A stretch of 64,000 nt of DNA from Paractinoplanes brasiliensis (lineage in GTDB: Bacteria; Actinomycetota; Actinomycetes; Mycobacteriales; Micromonosporaceae). The position numbers and the translations under genes were made by a program. The number at the start of each line of letters is the position of its first letter. Positions within the stretch are counted from its first letter, which is position 1. The stretch covers positions 6,492,001 through 6,556,000 of the forward strand of contig NZ_SNWR01000001.1 of the NCBI RefSeq assembly GCF_004362215.1, in the 5' to 3' direction. The notes under the pieces are model-generated. The model made no database searches. It saw nothing but the letters and a program-made list of their open reading frames with translations, and was not told the DNA's origin. Shown piece after piece: positions 49,184 to 57,704 of the stretch.

Positions 49184-52100
49184 GGCTCAGACGGTACCGT
49201 GATCCATCGGACCGCCCCGGAGTTATCCACAGCCGAGGGTTGTCCACAGGGCACCCCGCAAAGATCGCAAAACCCGAGGAGAATGCTCTGAGGGGGCGCC
49301 CCCTTGGGAGGGTGGGCCCTGGGCGGCGATCGTTGATCTTGGGGCTGGCTTCGATCTTGGCGTTGGGGATTGCTCCGGCGGGTCTTGCGGCCGCCGCCGA
49401 GCCGGCCCAGCCCGGCGCGACGGCCACCGACCCCGCTCAACCAGCCGGCACGGCCAAGCTGGCAGCAGCGGCAGCCGCCACCAACGAGCCCGGCATCCTC
49501 ATCTTCTCCGGCGCGGCGGCCGCCCAGCAGGACCCGGTCACCAGGGCGACCCAGGCCATCAAGGAGCTCGCCACCGCACAGGGCCTCAAGGCCACCTCCA
49601 CCACCGACCCCGCCGTCTTCAGTGCGACCGGCCTCGCCCCGTACCGGGCTGTGGTCTTCCTTTCCGCAGACGGCGTGGCACTCACCGGCGTACAGGAAAC
49701 CGCTCTGAAAGGCTTTGTCAACGCGGGCGGCGGGTTCCTCGGCGTCGGCGACGCGGCGCGGGCCCAGCTCGACTCGACGTGGTTCACCGGGCTGATCGGC
49801 GCTCGCCCGGCCGGCGCGATCCCCGTCGCGCACCCGGTCGCGGCGGTCACTGCCAGCGGCGAGAACCCGCCGAGCGAGACAGCGGTCAAGCTGATCGACG
49901 GCGACTCCAACACCAAGTGGCTGGTCCGCACGCCGACCGGCTGGGTGCGGTACGAGCTGGCGGCGCCGACGCGCATCACCGCGTACGCGCTGACCTCGGC
50001 CAACGACTTCGTGGGACGCGACCCGAAGGACTGGAAGCTGCAGGGTTCGGCCGACGGGCAGAACTGGACCGACGTGGACGGGCGCGCAGGGCAGACGTTC
50101 CCGGACCGTTTCCAGACCCGCCGGTTCGACGTCGCGACCCCGGGCGAGTACAAGTTCTACCGCCTGAACATCACGGCCAACAGCGGTGAGCCGCTGACCC
50201 AGCTCGCCGATCTGCGGCTGTTCACCGGGACGACCGAGACCCCGGCCCCGCCCGCGGTGGCCCGCTCGGTGGTCGACATCCTGGACCGGCAGCACCCCGC
50301 CACCGCCGGCCTGCCGCTGACGGTGACCCGCGAGGACCGCTGGAACAACTGGGACCCGAACCCGATCGGGCAGGTGCACACCCTGGCCCAGGTCGAGGAG
50401 CGGCACTACAACCCGGGGCTGGGCGCCAACGGCCCGTTCCACCCGATCTCGTGGTGCCGTGACTACGACGGCGGCCGGTCCTTCTACACCGGCATGGGGC
50501 ACACCGAGGGCTCGTACGGCGAAGAGGCGTTCCGCAAGCACCTGAGCGGCGCGCTGGGCTGGACCACCGGCATCGTCCGCGGCGACTGCCAGGCCACCAT
50601 CGCCTCGAACTACAAGGTCGAGCGGCTCACCGCGCCCAACCAGACCGGCCAGCTGGACCAGATCGGCGAGCCGCACGGGCTGACCATCGCCCCCGACGGC
50701 ACCGTCTTCTACGTCGGCAAGGCGGCCTGCCCGACCGGGCCCGTGGTTCCCTGGACCGACCCGAAGGTGGGCCTCGGCTGCGGCACCATCCACTCCTACG
50801 ACCCGGCCACCAAGCAGGTGAAGCTGCTGACCACGCTGCCGGTGATGGGCAACCGGGGCAGCGGCGACGAGCTCGTGAAGAACGAGGAGGGCCTGCTCGG
50901 CATCGTCCCCGACCCGAACTTCGCCCAGAACAATCACCTGTACGTGTACTGGATGCCGCACGCCTCGATCGACCGTGAGAAGCGCATCGGTCAGCGGACC
51001 GTTTCCCGCTTCACGTACGACAAGGCGGCGCAGACGATCGACCAGGGCACCCGCAAGGACGTGCTGAGCTGGCCGGTGCAGATCCACAGCTGCTGCCACG
51101 CGGGCGGTGGCATGGCGTTCGACGACGACGGCAACCTGTACGTGGGTTCCGGTGACAGCAACTCGTCGCAGGGCTCGGACGGCTACTCCGGCAACAACTG
51201 GACGGCCGACTACCAGGGCCTGTCGTTCCAGGACGCCCGCCGTACGTCCGGCAACACCAACGACCTCAATGGCAAGATCATCCGGATTCACCCGGAGCCG
51301 GACGGCACGTACACAATCCCGCCGGGCAACCTGTTCCCGCCGGGCACCGCCAAGACCCGCCCCGAGATCTACGTGATGGGCGTGCGCAACATCGCCCGGC
51401 TGCAGATCGACCCCAAGAAGCAGTGGCTCACCGCGGGCTGGGTCGGCCCCGACGCGGGCTCGCCGAACCCGGAGCTCGGCCCGGCCAAGTACGAGACCGC
51501 CACGATCATCACCGAGGCGGGCAACCACGGCTGGCCGTACTGCATGGGCAACCGGCAGCCGTACCGGGACCGCAGCAACACCGACGCCAAGGTGCTGACC
51601 GGCTGGTACGACTGCGACAACCCGAAGAACGAGTCGCCGCGCAACACCGGCCTGGTCGACCTGCCGCCGATCAAGGACAACATGATCTGGTACTCGCCGG
51701 ACGGCGGCGGCCCGGTCTTCCCGAAACGCGAGGGCAGCGACATCCCGACCTACAGGGCCGCGGACGCCACGTACACCCAGCCCTACCTGCGCGGCGGCGG
51801 GCAGGCCATCATGTCCGGCCCGACCTACCACCGCGACCTGGTCGACCCGGCGTCGAAGGTGGCGTGGCCGGCGTACTGGAACGACAAGTGGCTCATCGGC
51901 GACCAGTCGAACGCGGCCAACCGGGTCGCCGTCACGGTCGACCAGCCGGGCAAGCCGCCGGCGTTCGGCGAGTCGCTGCGGGCCATCATCCCGGCCGGGG
52001 GCGGCGCCAACCAGCTGCAGTCGTGGATGGACGCCAAGTTCGGCCCGGACGGCGCGCTCTACATGCTCGACTACGCGGGCGGCTTCTTCAGCCTGCACGC

Positions 52101-53286
52101 CAACCAGAAACTGATCCGCATCACGTACACCGGTGGCGCGCCCACCCCCGCGCCGGCCGCGACCTCGGTGGCGGTGCAGAACAAGCCGCTCACCGTGGCG
52201 TTCAACGGCTCCCGCTCGGGCGGTCTGTCGCACAAGTGGACGTTCGGCGACGGCGGCACCTCGACCGAGGCCAACCCCGTCCACACGTACGCCAAGGTCG
52301 GGGTCTACACGGCGACGCTGGCCATCACGTACGCGGGTGGCCGCACCGAGACCGTGTCCACGTCGGTGACCGTGGGTTGCGTCGTGGCAGACCCCGTTCC
52401 CACCGTACGGCTCGACGACGTCGACACGCAGGTGCCGAACCGTGCCGTGGGGCAGGGCTGCACGATCGACGACCTCATCGACGACGAGAGCACCTGGTCG
52501 ACGCACGACGGCTTCGTCCGGCACGTGAACGCGGTCGCCGCCTCGGCCAAGGCCGCCGGCAAGCTCAACGACCGGGAAGCCGGCACCCTGACCCGCCTCG
52601 CCGCCTCCTCCAGGATCGGCACCGCGGGACACACCGGGTACGTCTCGATCTACAACGGCACGCCGGAGTCGCTGCAGGACTGGGCGCAGGCGCCGACCGG
52701 GCAGTTCACGATCCAGCCGGACGGGTCGCTGCGGCCCAGCGGCGGGCTCGGGATGCTCTACTACACCAAGCCGTTCAAGGACTTCTCGCTGACACTGCAG
52801 TTCCGCGACATCGCACCCGGCGACGGCCGCGGCAACAGCGGAATCTTCACCCGGTTCCCCGACCCGCGCATCCCGCTCGACCAGCGGCCCGAGGGCAGCT
52901 GCAGCACAGTGGGCTCGGCGCGCACGTCGCAGGCCTGGGTGGCCATCTACTGCGGCCACGAGCTGCAGATCTACGACGGCGAGAGCGGTGAGCCGCAGAA
53001 GACCGGCTCGATCTACAACTTCGACCCCAACCCGCTGTCGGCGGCGCGGCCCACACCGAAGAACGTCTGGAACACGTACGAGATCAAGGTGGTCGGGCAG
53101 CACTACACGCTGATCCGCAACGGGGTGGTGATCAAGGAGTTCGACAACACGCCGGGCAAGCAGTCCTCGCGTGCCGGCGACCCGCCGACCGACCTGCGGC
53201 AGTTCGCCGAGGGCCTGATCGGGTTGCAGAACCACGGCGACGCCGACCTGGTCGAGTTCCGCGACATCCGGGTGCGTGCCCTGTGA
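49180..53286 (+). CDS. Secreted ThuA / F5-8C / GSDH propeller / PKD / DUF1080 fusion
   Basis: 1368 aa from ATG 49180 (CGGAGG nine bases before, ATGA overlap with the laccase). The hydrophobic signal core begins only near residue 47, so the N-terminus is unusually long. Order by eye: ThuA-like fold, first half (PGILIFSGAAAAQ ... GGFLGVGD); an F5/8C domain; ThuA second half (ILDRQHPATAGLP ... YTGMGHTEGSYGEEAF); a glucose/sorbosone-dehydrogenase-like beta-propeller (EPHGLTIAPDG ... VMGVRNIARLQIDP) with a CCHAGGGM motif; PKD (KWTFGDGGTSTEANP); a 75-residue unnamed domain; and DUF1080 (3-keto-disaccharide hydrolase-like, GRGNSGIFTRFPDP). It likely acts on extracellular sugars, and its redox partner may be the neighbouring cupredoxin (inference). 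Confidence 0.85.
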   Translation: MRLRRYRDPSDRPGVIHSRGLSTGHPAKIAKPEENALRGRPLGRVGPGRRSLILGLASILALGIAPAGLAAAAEPAQPGATATDPAQPAGTAKLAAAAAATNEPGILIFSGAAAAQQDPVTRATQAIKELATAQGLKATSTTDPAVFSATGLAPYRAVVFLSADGVALTGVQETALKGFVNAGGGFLGVGDAARAQLDSTWFTGLIGARPAGAIPVAHPVAAVTASGENPPSETAVKLIDGDSNTKWLVRTPTGWVRYELAAPTRITAYALTSANDFVGRDPKDWKLQGSADGQNWTDVDGRAGQTFPDRFQTRRFDVATPGEYKFYRLNITANSGEPLTQLADLRLFTGTTETPAPPAVARSVVDILDRQHPATAGLPLTVTREDRWNNWDPNPIGQVHTLAQVEERHYNPGLGANGPFHPISWCRDYDGGRSFYTGMGHTEGSYGEEAFRKHLSGALGWTTGIVRGDCQATIASNYKVERLTAPNQTGQLDQIGEPHGLTIAPDGTVFYVGKAACPTGPVVPWTDPKVGLGCGTIHSYDPATKQVKLLTTLPVMGNRGSGDELVKNEEGLLGIVPDPNFAQNNHLYVYWMPHASIDREKRIGQRTVSRFTYDKAAQTIDQGTRKDVLSWPVQIHSCCHAGGGMAFDDDGNLYVGSGDSNSSQGSDGYSGNNWTADYQGLSFQDARRTSGNTNDLNGKIIRIHPEPDGTYTIPPGNLFPPGTAKTRPEIYVMGVRNIARLQIDPKKQWLTAGWVGPDAGSPNPELGPAKYETATIITEAGNHGWPYCMGNRQPYRDRSNTDAKVLTGWYDCDNPKNESPRNTGLVDLPPIKDNMIWYSPDGGGPVFPKREGSDIPTYRAADATYTQPYLRGGGQAIMSGPTYHRDLVDPASKVAWPAYWNDKWLIGDQSNAANRVAVTVDQPGKPPAFGESLRAIIPAGGGANQLQSWMDAKFGPDGALYMLDYAGGFFSLHANQKLIRITYTGGAPTPAPAATSVAVQNKPLTVAFNGSRSGGLSHKWTFGDGGTSTEANPVHTYAKVGVYTATLAITYAGGRTETVSTSVTVGCVVADPVPTVRLDDVDTQVPNRAVGQGCTIDDLIDDESTWSTHDGFVRHVNAVAASAKAAGKLNDREAGTLTRLAASSRIGTAGHTGYVSIYNGTPESLQDWAQAPTGQFTIQPDGSLRPSGGLGMLYYTKPFKDFSLTLQFRDIAPGDGRGNSGIFTRFPDPRIPLDQRPEGSCSTVGSARTSQAWVAIYCGHELQIYDGESGEPQKTGSIYNFDPNPLSAARPTPKNVWNTYEIKVVGQHYTLIRNGVVIKEFDNTPGKQSSRAGDPPTDLRQFAEGLIGLQNHGDADLVEFRDIRVRAL
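49223..49248 (+). other. Pair of DnaA-box-like sequences near the start of the fusion gene
   Basis: TTATCCACA (49223-49231) and TTGTCCACA (49240-49248) are perfect DnaA-box matches eight bases apart. AGGGGGCGCCCCCT, a perfect palindrome, lies at 49290-49303. AAGATC at 49261 and GATCTT at 49335 bracket the stretch. It occupies the odd N-terminal extension of the gene at 49180. Confidence 0.45.
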
Positions 53287-54794
53287 GGCGCCTGATCGGG
53301 CTCTGCGCCGCGCTGCTGCTGCTCGTCGGCGGCCTGGCGTCACCGGCCCGGGCCGCGCAGACCCTCACCTGGACGGCTGACGACGGGATCACCGCGTACA
53401 AGTCGGCGCCCGCCACGGCGTCGGCCGGTGAGACCACCATCGTGTTCGAGAACAGCGCGGCCACCGGCAACACGACCGGGATGCCGCACACGCTGACCTT
53501 CGACACGTCGACCGAGGGCTACAACCACGACGTCACGCTGAACATCCTGGCCAACCCGTTCGACGCCAACAACGGACGGCACCAGGCCACGGTGACCCTG
53601 ACCCCGGGACGGTACCGCTATTTCTGCTCGATCCCGGGGCACAGCACGATGGTCGGCGAGCTCGTGGTCACCGACGGGCCGGGCGACCCCGACACGGCGC
53701 CGCCCACGGTGACCGCGTCCGCGTCCGGCACCCAGGACGCCGAGGGCAACTACGTCGGCACGGCCACCGTCACGGTGACTGCCACCGACACCGGCGGCTC
53801 GGGCGTCGACAAGGTGGAGTACGCGCTGGACTCCGGCTCGTTCCAGGCCTACACCGCGCCCGTGGCGGTGTCGGCGGCCGGCTCGCACGTGGTCCGCTAC
53901 CGGGCCACCGACAAGGCGGGCAACGCCTCGGCCGAGGGGTCGCTGTCGTTCACCGTCGTCGAGCCGGCGCCGGATGAGGACACCACACCGCCGGTGGTCA
54001 ACCACACGATCGCCGGTGACCAGGACGACGACGGCAACTACGTCGGCACGGCCACGGCCACGCTGACCGCCACCGACGACGACTCCGGCGTGGACCGCGT
54101 CGAGTACTCGCTCGACGGGGCGGCCTTCACGGCCTACACGGCGCCGGTCGTCGTCTCGGCCGTGGGCATGCACATGCTGCACTACCGGGCCACCGACAAG
54201 GCCGGGAACACGTCGGCAGAGAAGATGGCCCACTTCACGGTCGTGCCCGCGGAGGAACCCGACACCACGCCGCCGGCCGTGGCGGCCGAGGTCGACGGCG
54301 AGCAGAACGACAACGGCGCGTACGTGGGAAGGGCCACCGTCACCGTGACGGCAACCGACACCGAGTCGGGCGTGGCGAGGATCCAGTACGCGCTCGACTC
54401 GGGCGCCTGGCTCACCTACACCGGGCCGGTCGTGGTGACCGGGCTCGGCGCGCACACCGTACGGGCTCGGGCGACCGACGCGGCGGGCAACACCTCGGCC
54501 GACAGGACGGTCACGTTCACCGTGGTCGGCTCGGGCTCGGACGCCTGCGAGGTGCCCGACCCCCGGCCCACCGTGGTCATCGCCGGCGACGACACGGGCG
54601 TGCCCAACAGCGACACCGGCGACGGCTGCACGATCAACGACCTGATCGACGAGTACGCCGCCTACCCCACCCACGCCGCGTTCGTGCGGCACGTCGAAAC
54701 CGTCACCGCCGCGCTGGTCGCGGGCGGCACCCTCACCAAACGGCAGCAGGGCACGATCGTCCGCGCGGCCGCCCGTTCGGACATCGGCTCATGA
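53283..54794 (+). CDS. Exported cupredoxin with three Ig-like repeats
   Basis: 503 aa from GTG 53283, overlapping the upstream stop by four bases. The signal peptide is about residues 1-24. Residues 25-135 are a plastocyanin/azurin-like cupredoxin with copper ligands in GMPHTLTFD and YFCSIPGHSTMVGEL. Three tandem beta-sandwich repeats follow, each starting near TPP/APP and containing VEYALDSG or VEYSLDGA and YRATDKAGN. A final segment of 75 residues matches the unnamed domain of the preceding fusion protein (GCTINDLID, then THAAFVRHVETV). It may pass electrons between the laccase or dehydrogenase and an acceptor at the cell surface (inference). Confidence 0.85.
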   Translation: MRRLIGLCAALLLLVGGLASPARAAQTLTWTADDGITAYKSAPATASAGETTIVFENSAATGNTTGMPHTLTFDTSTEGYNHDVTLNILANPFDANNGRHQATVTLTPGRYRYFCSIPGHSTMVGELVVTDGPGDPDTAPPTVTASASGTQDAEGNYVGTATVTVTATDTGGSGVDKVEYALDSGSFQAYTAPVAVSAAGSHVVRYRATDKAGNASAEGSLSFTVVEPAPDEDTTPPVVNHTIAGDQDDDGNYVGTATATLTATDDDSGVDRVEYSLDGAAFTAYTAPVVVSAVGMHMLHYRATDKAGNTSAEKMAHFTVVPAEEPDTTPPAVAAEVDGEQNDNGAYVGRATVTVTATDTESGVARIQYALDSGAWLTYTGPVVVTGLGAHTVRARATDAAGNTSADRTVTFTVVGSGSDACEVPDPRPTVVIAGDDTGVPNSDTGDGCTINDLIDEYAAYPTHAAFVRHVETVTAALVAGGTLTKRQQGTIVRAAARSDIGS

Positions 54795-54805
54795 GAGGGC
54801 TCATC

Positions 54806-55783
54806 ATGCGTAAGCGTTTCGCAGGCTTTGCCGCCGCCGGTCTGCTGGCCGGCCTGATCCCCGCCGTCCCCGCCAGCGCCGCGCTGGTCACCTACTGCAT
54901 CGGCACCGGCGGCGCCGTCACCGTGCCCAACGACCTGCTCGTCCCGGCCGGCGAGTCGTGCGCGTTGACCGGCACCATCATCACCGGCAACGTGACCGTG
55001 CAGGCCGGGGCCAACCTGGTCGTCACCGGCGGCAAGGTCTCGGGCGAGGTGAAGGTGGCCGGCAACGGCTACCTAGACGCCTCCACGACGTCGATCGACG
55101 GCACGATCGTGCTGGCCGCGGGCGGCTACGGCGTGTTCCTCAAGGACGCGTCGAGCGGCACGGTGAGCGTACGGGCGAAAGGCACGACGACGATCGACAG
55201 CTTCCTGTTCGTCGAGAGCTCGACGATCAACGGCAACGTGTCGGCCCAGGCCGGTGAGGTGCGGCTCGACAAGAACACCTCGGTCGAGGGCAATGTCAGC
55301 AGCACCGGCTCCTACTACACCGACGTGCACGACTCGTTCGTCGACGGCTCGCTCTCGGTGCTCAACAGCGCCACCGGCAGCGTGATCTGCGGCAGCTCGG
55401 TGCGCGGCAAGGCCACCTTCGCCGGCAACCTCGGCGGGGTGCAGCTCGGCCCGAACGGCCCCCTCGACAGCTGCGCCTCCGGCGGCTTCTTCGGCAAGGA
55501 CGTCAGCGTCACCAGCACCACCGGCGGCGTGACGGTCGACGACAACATCGTCGACGGCACCCTGACGGCCACCGGCAACAACCCGGCCGCCCAGATCGCC
55601 GCCAACAACCGCATCCGCAAGGGCGTCATCACCGACAGCGCTGCCGCTGCCGCCGCCGCTCGCTCGGGTGCCCGCTCGGCCGCCCGCCCCGCCGCCCCGC
55701 GGCAGGACGACACCGTCAAGGCCGACGAGCGCCGCACCGACGCCGTCCAGGAGGCCAAGGCCGCCGGGCCGGCCGACCTCTGA
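54806..55783 (+). CDS. Exported beta-solenoid protein
   Basis: 325 aa from ATG 54806, preferred because GAGAGGG lies six bases upstream. ATG 54791 overlaps the previous stop and is the alternative. The signal peptide MRKRFAGFAAAGLLAGLIPA is followed by repeated short strands (GNVTVQAGANLVVTGGKVSG, GTIVLAAGGYGVFL, GNVSAQAGEVRL) that fit a right-handed beta-helix like bactofilin or polymer-forming folds. The C-terminal 50 residues are Ala/Arg-rich and disordered. Three Cys could form disulfides. It is the last gene of the four-gene exported operon and may form a surface scaffold. Confidence 0.78.
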   Translation: MRKRFAGFAAAGLLAGLIPAVPASAALVTYCIGTGGAVTVPNDLLVPAGESCALTGTIITGNVTVQAGANLVVTGGKVSGEVKVAGNGYLDASTTSIDGTIVLAAGGYGVFLKDASSGTVSVRAKGTTTIDSFLFVESSTINGNVSAQAGEVRLDKNTSVEGNVSSTGSYYTDVHDSFVDGSLSVLNSATGSVICGSSVRGKATFAGNLGGVQLGPNGPLDSCASGGFFGKDVSVTSTTGGVTVDDNIVDGTLTATGNNPAAQIAANNRIRKGVITDSAAAAAAARSGARSAARPAAPRQDDTVKADERRTDAVQEAKAAGPADL

Positions 55784-55798
55784 CCACCCTTCCACCAC

Positions 55799-55830
55799 CC
55801 GGCCCCGGACCCGCCCCGGTCCGGGGCCGG
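55799..55830 (+). terminator. Terminator of the laccase operon
   Basis: CCGGCCCCGGACC and GGTCCGGGGCCGG form a perfect 13-bp stem with a 6-base loop, 15 bases after the operon's last stop. Confidence 0.85.
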
Positions 55831-55833
55831 CCC

Positions 55834-55870
55834 CTGTGTAGGCGTACTTGTCACAAGTACGCCTACACAG
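55834..55870. terminator. 37-base near-perfect palindrome, bidirectional terminator
   Basis: CTGTGTAGGCGTACTTGT pairs with its exact complement at 55853-55870 around a single C. It lies between convergent genes (laccase operon and ABM gene) and follows another strong hairpin. It may also act as a cruciform or protein site. Confidence 0.7.
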
Positions 55871-55888
55871 ACCGCTTTCTCTGGCGGC

Positions 55889-56194
55889 TCAGCGGCCTGT
55901 CACCTCGAAGTGGGTCACCGTGGTCTCGCGGTCGAGCAGGAACTCGTCGTCGGAGGGGTAGAAGACGGCCCGGCTGATGTCGTCGCCGGCGAAGGCCCTG
56001 ATCGCGTCCAGGGACTGCCACCAGCTGACCGTGACGACCTCGGTGCGGCCGTCGCCGAGGTCGCGCGTCCACATCTCGGCGTCGAGGTTGCCCGGGGTGG
56101 CTCGGTATTCGGCCATTCCGGTGCCGTCGATGTAGGCCACGTACTCGGCGGCCCGCTCGGTCGCCACCCAGCCCCGCCACATCCGCGCGATCAT
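55889..56194 (-). CDS. Antibiotic-biosynthesis-monooxygenase-like protein
   Basis: 101 aa. The fold pattern is MIARMWRGWVATERAAEYVAY, a middle strand TEVVTVSWWQSLDAIRAFAG, and a conserved YPSDDEFLLDRETTVTHFEV end. This matches small ferredoxin-like ABM proteins, which often act as dimeric oxygenases or heme-degrading-type enzymes. The catalytic role is not clear here. It is nine bases after the SDR gene on the same strand, so they form an operon. It ends close to the 37-base palindrome. Confidence 0.75.
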   Translation of the reverse strand: MIARMWRGWVATERAAEYVAYIDGTGMAEYRATPGNLDAEMWTRDLGDGRTEVVTVSWWQSLDAIRAFAGDDISRAVFYPSDDEFLLDRETTVTHFEVTGR

Positions 56195-56203
56195 GCCTCG
56201 AGC

Positions 56204-57538
56204 CTAGGGCTGATCGTGCTGGGCCCGCCAGGCGGCGACGGCCAGGCCGGTCGCGATGGTGGCGTCGACCAGAGCGATCCGGCGCCAGCGGGGTGAGGCG
56301 GCGGCCAGGGCCAGGCCGGTGCTCGCGTGCAGGGCGTCCAGGGCCGCGCTGAGCAGGGTCACCCGCGCGGTGGGGGCGGCGGTGGTGACGGCGGCCTGTA
56401 AGATCTGGCGGGTGCCGAGGACCCGGGCCACGACGGTCGCGGCGGCGGGGACGGGCCGGCCCGCGGTGCGCAGCAGCACCTCGGGCGCGAGCAACAGAGC
56501 AGAGGCCCATCCCGTACGGGCCATGGTAGCGGCCCGCATCGGATGCGCCGGCCCGGCCGCGTTCCACCGGCGTACGGCTTCCAAAGCCACCTCTCCGGGG
56601 CGCCGTCGCCGGCCGATCAGCGTGGTGAACGGGCTGTGGCGCAGCACCCGGCCGGGGTGGGCGCCGTGGACGCGTCCGGGTTCGTTGATCGGCCCGTCCA
56701 CGTTGTCGGCGGCGTCGTCGGGGCGGTCGGTGCGCTGCGAGCCCACACCGGCGCGGCGGATCGCGAACACGGCGTCGGTCAGGGCCGGGAACAGGCGCTG
56801 AGCCAGGCCGAACGCGTACGCGGCGCCGCCGACGGGCACCTCGCGGGTGGGGTGCCGGGCCGCTTGCACGATGGCCTTGGCGACAACCTCGGGCGCGTAG
56901 ACCGGGGGCGGCGGCTTGACCATGGCGCCCAGCTTGCTGCGGGCGTGTTCGAAGAACGGCGTCGCGACCGAGGCGGGCAGGACAGTGGTCACCGCGATCG
57001 GCGCGCCTTCCTGAGCGAGCTCGACACGCACGGCGTCGTAGAACGCTCGCAGCGCGAACTTGCCGGCCTCGTACGGGGCCTGCAGGGGCACCGAGCGTAC
57101 GCCCTCGGCCGAGGCGATCCCGATCAGCACACCGCCCCCGGCTCGGCGCAGGGCGGGCAGCGCGGCGTGGGCGCCGTGCACGTGACCGAGGAAGTTCACC
57201 CGCATGACCTGCTCGAACTCGTCACCGGTGATCGACTCGACCCGGCCCCAGATGCCCACGGCGGCGACGTTCACCCAGGTGTCGACGCGTCCGAACGCCC
57301 GCTCGGCGGTGGCGGCGAGATCGCGTACGGCGGAATCGTCGGTCACATCGGTGGGCACGGCGATCGCCGTGCCGCCGTCGGTCCTGATCTCGGCCACGAG
57401 CGTGTCCAGCGCCTGGGCGCCCCGCGCGGCACAGACGACCCTCGCCCCGTGGGTGGCGAAGGCGAGGGCGGTCGCGCGGCCGATGCCGCTGGACGCCCCG
57501 GCGATGACGACGACCTGATCGGCAACCGGCTTCGGCAT
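56204..57538 (-). CDS. SDR-family oxidoreductase with a C-terminal extension
   Basis: 444 aa. Residues 1-260 are a classical short-chain dehydrogenase: cofactor loop GASSGIGRA at 14-22, NVAAVG, and active Tyr/Lys in YEAGKFAL with Ser in IASAEG. Residues 330-440 add a second, helical and partly hydrophobic domain (WASALLLAPEVLLRTAG ... IATGLAVAAWRA) that may touch the membrane. The linker is Arg/Gly-rich. The substrate is unknown. It is the first gene of a two-gene operon with the ABM protein and divergent from the HelD-like gene (gap 57539-57704). Confidence 0.85.
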   Translation of the reverse strand: MPKPVADQVVVIAGASSGIGRATALAFATHGARVVCAARGAQALDTLVAEIRTDGGTAIAVPTDVTDDSAVRDLAATAERAFGRVDTWVNVAAVGIWGRVESITGDEFEQVMRVNFLGHVHGAHAALPALRRAGGGVLIGIASAEGVRSVPLQAPYEAGKFALRAFYDAVRVELAQEGAPIAVTTVLPASVATPFFEHARSKLGAMVKPPPPVYAPEVVAKAIVQAARHPTREVPVGGAAYAFGLAQRLFPALTDAVFAIRRAGVGSQRTDRPDDAADNVDGPINEPGRVHGAHPGRVLRHSPFTTLIGRRRRPGEVALEAVRRWNAAGPAHPMRAATMARTGWASALLLAPEVLLRTAGRPVPAAATVVARVLGTRQILQAAVTTAAPTARVTLLSAALDALHASTGLALAAASPRWRRIALVDATIATGLAVAAWRAQHDQP

Positions 57539-57704
57539 GGACTCAGGGCTACCCGCTCCCGGGGCGGATACGCCTGGAGTCCGGCCGGGAACTTGTCATA
57601 CCCCTCTGCTTGGCTTGCTGTCAGTCGTTGATGATGCGAACGCCCGATGGTCGTCCGGCTGATCGTCACGCAAGGTGTAGGCGGCGTGAACTAAGGGGGA
57701 TCTT

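Noticed and set aside
49223..49248. Chromosomal origin or plasmid oriV
   Set aside because: Only two DnaA boxes, no dnaA/dnaN/parAB genes nearby and no AT-rich unwinding region.
48523..53343. 1606-codon minus-strand ORF
   Set aside because: Antisense shadow of the laccase and fusion genes; the plus strand carries clear domain motifs.
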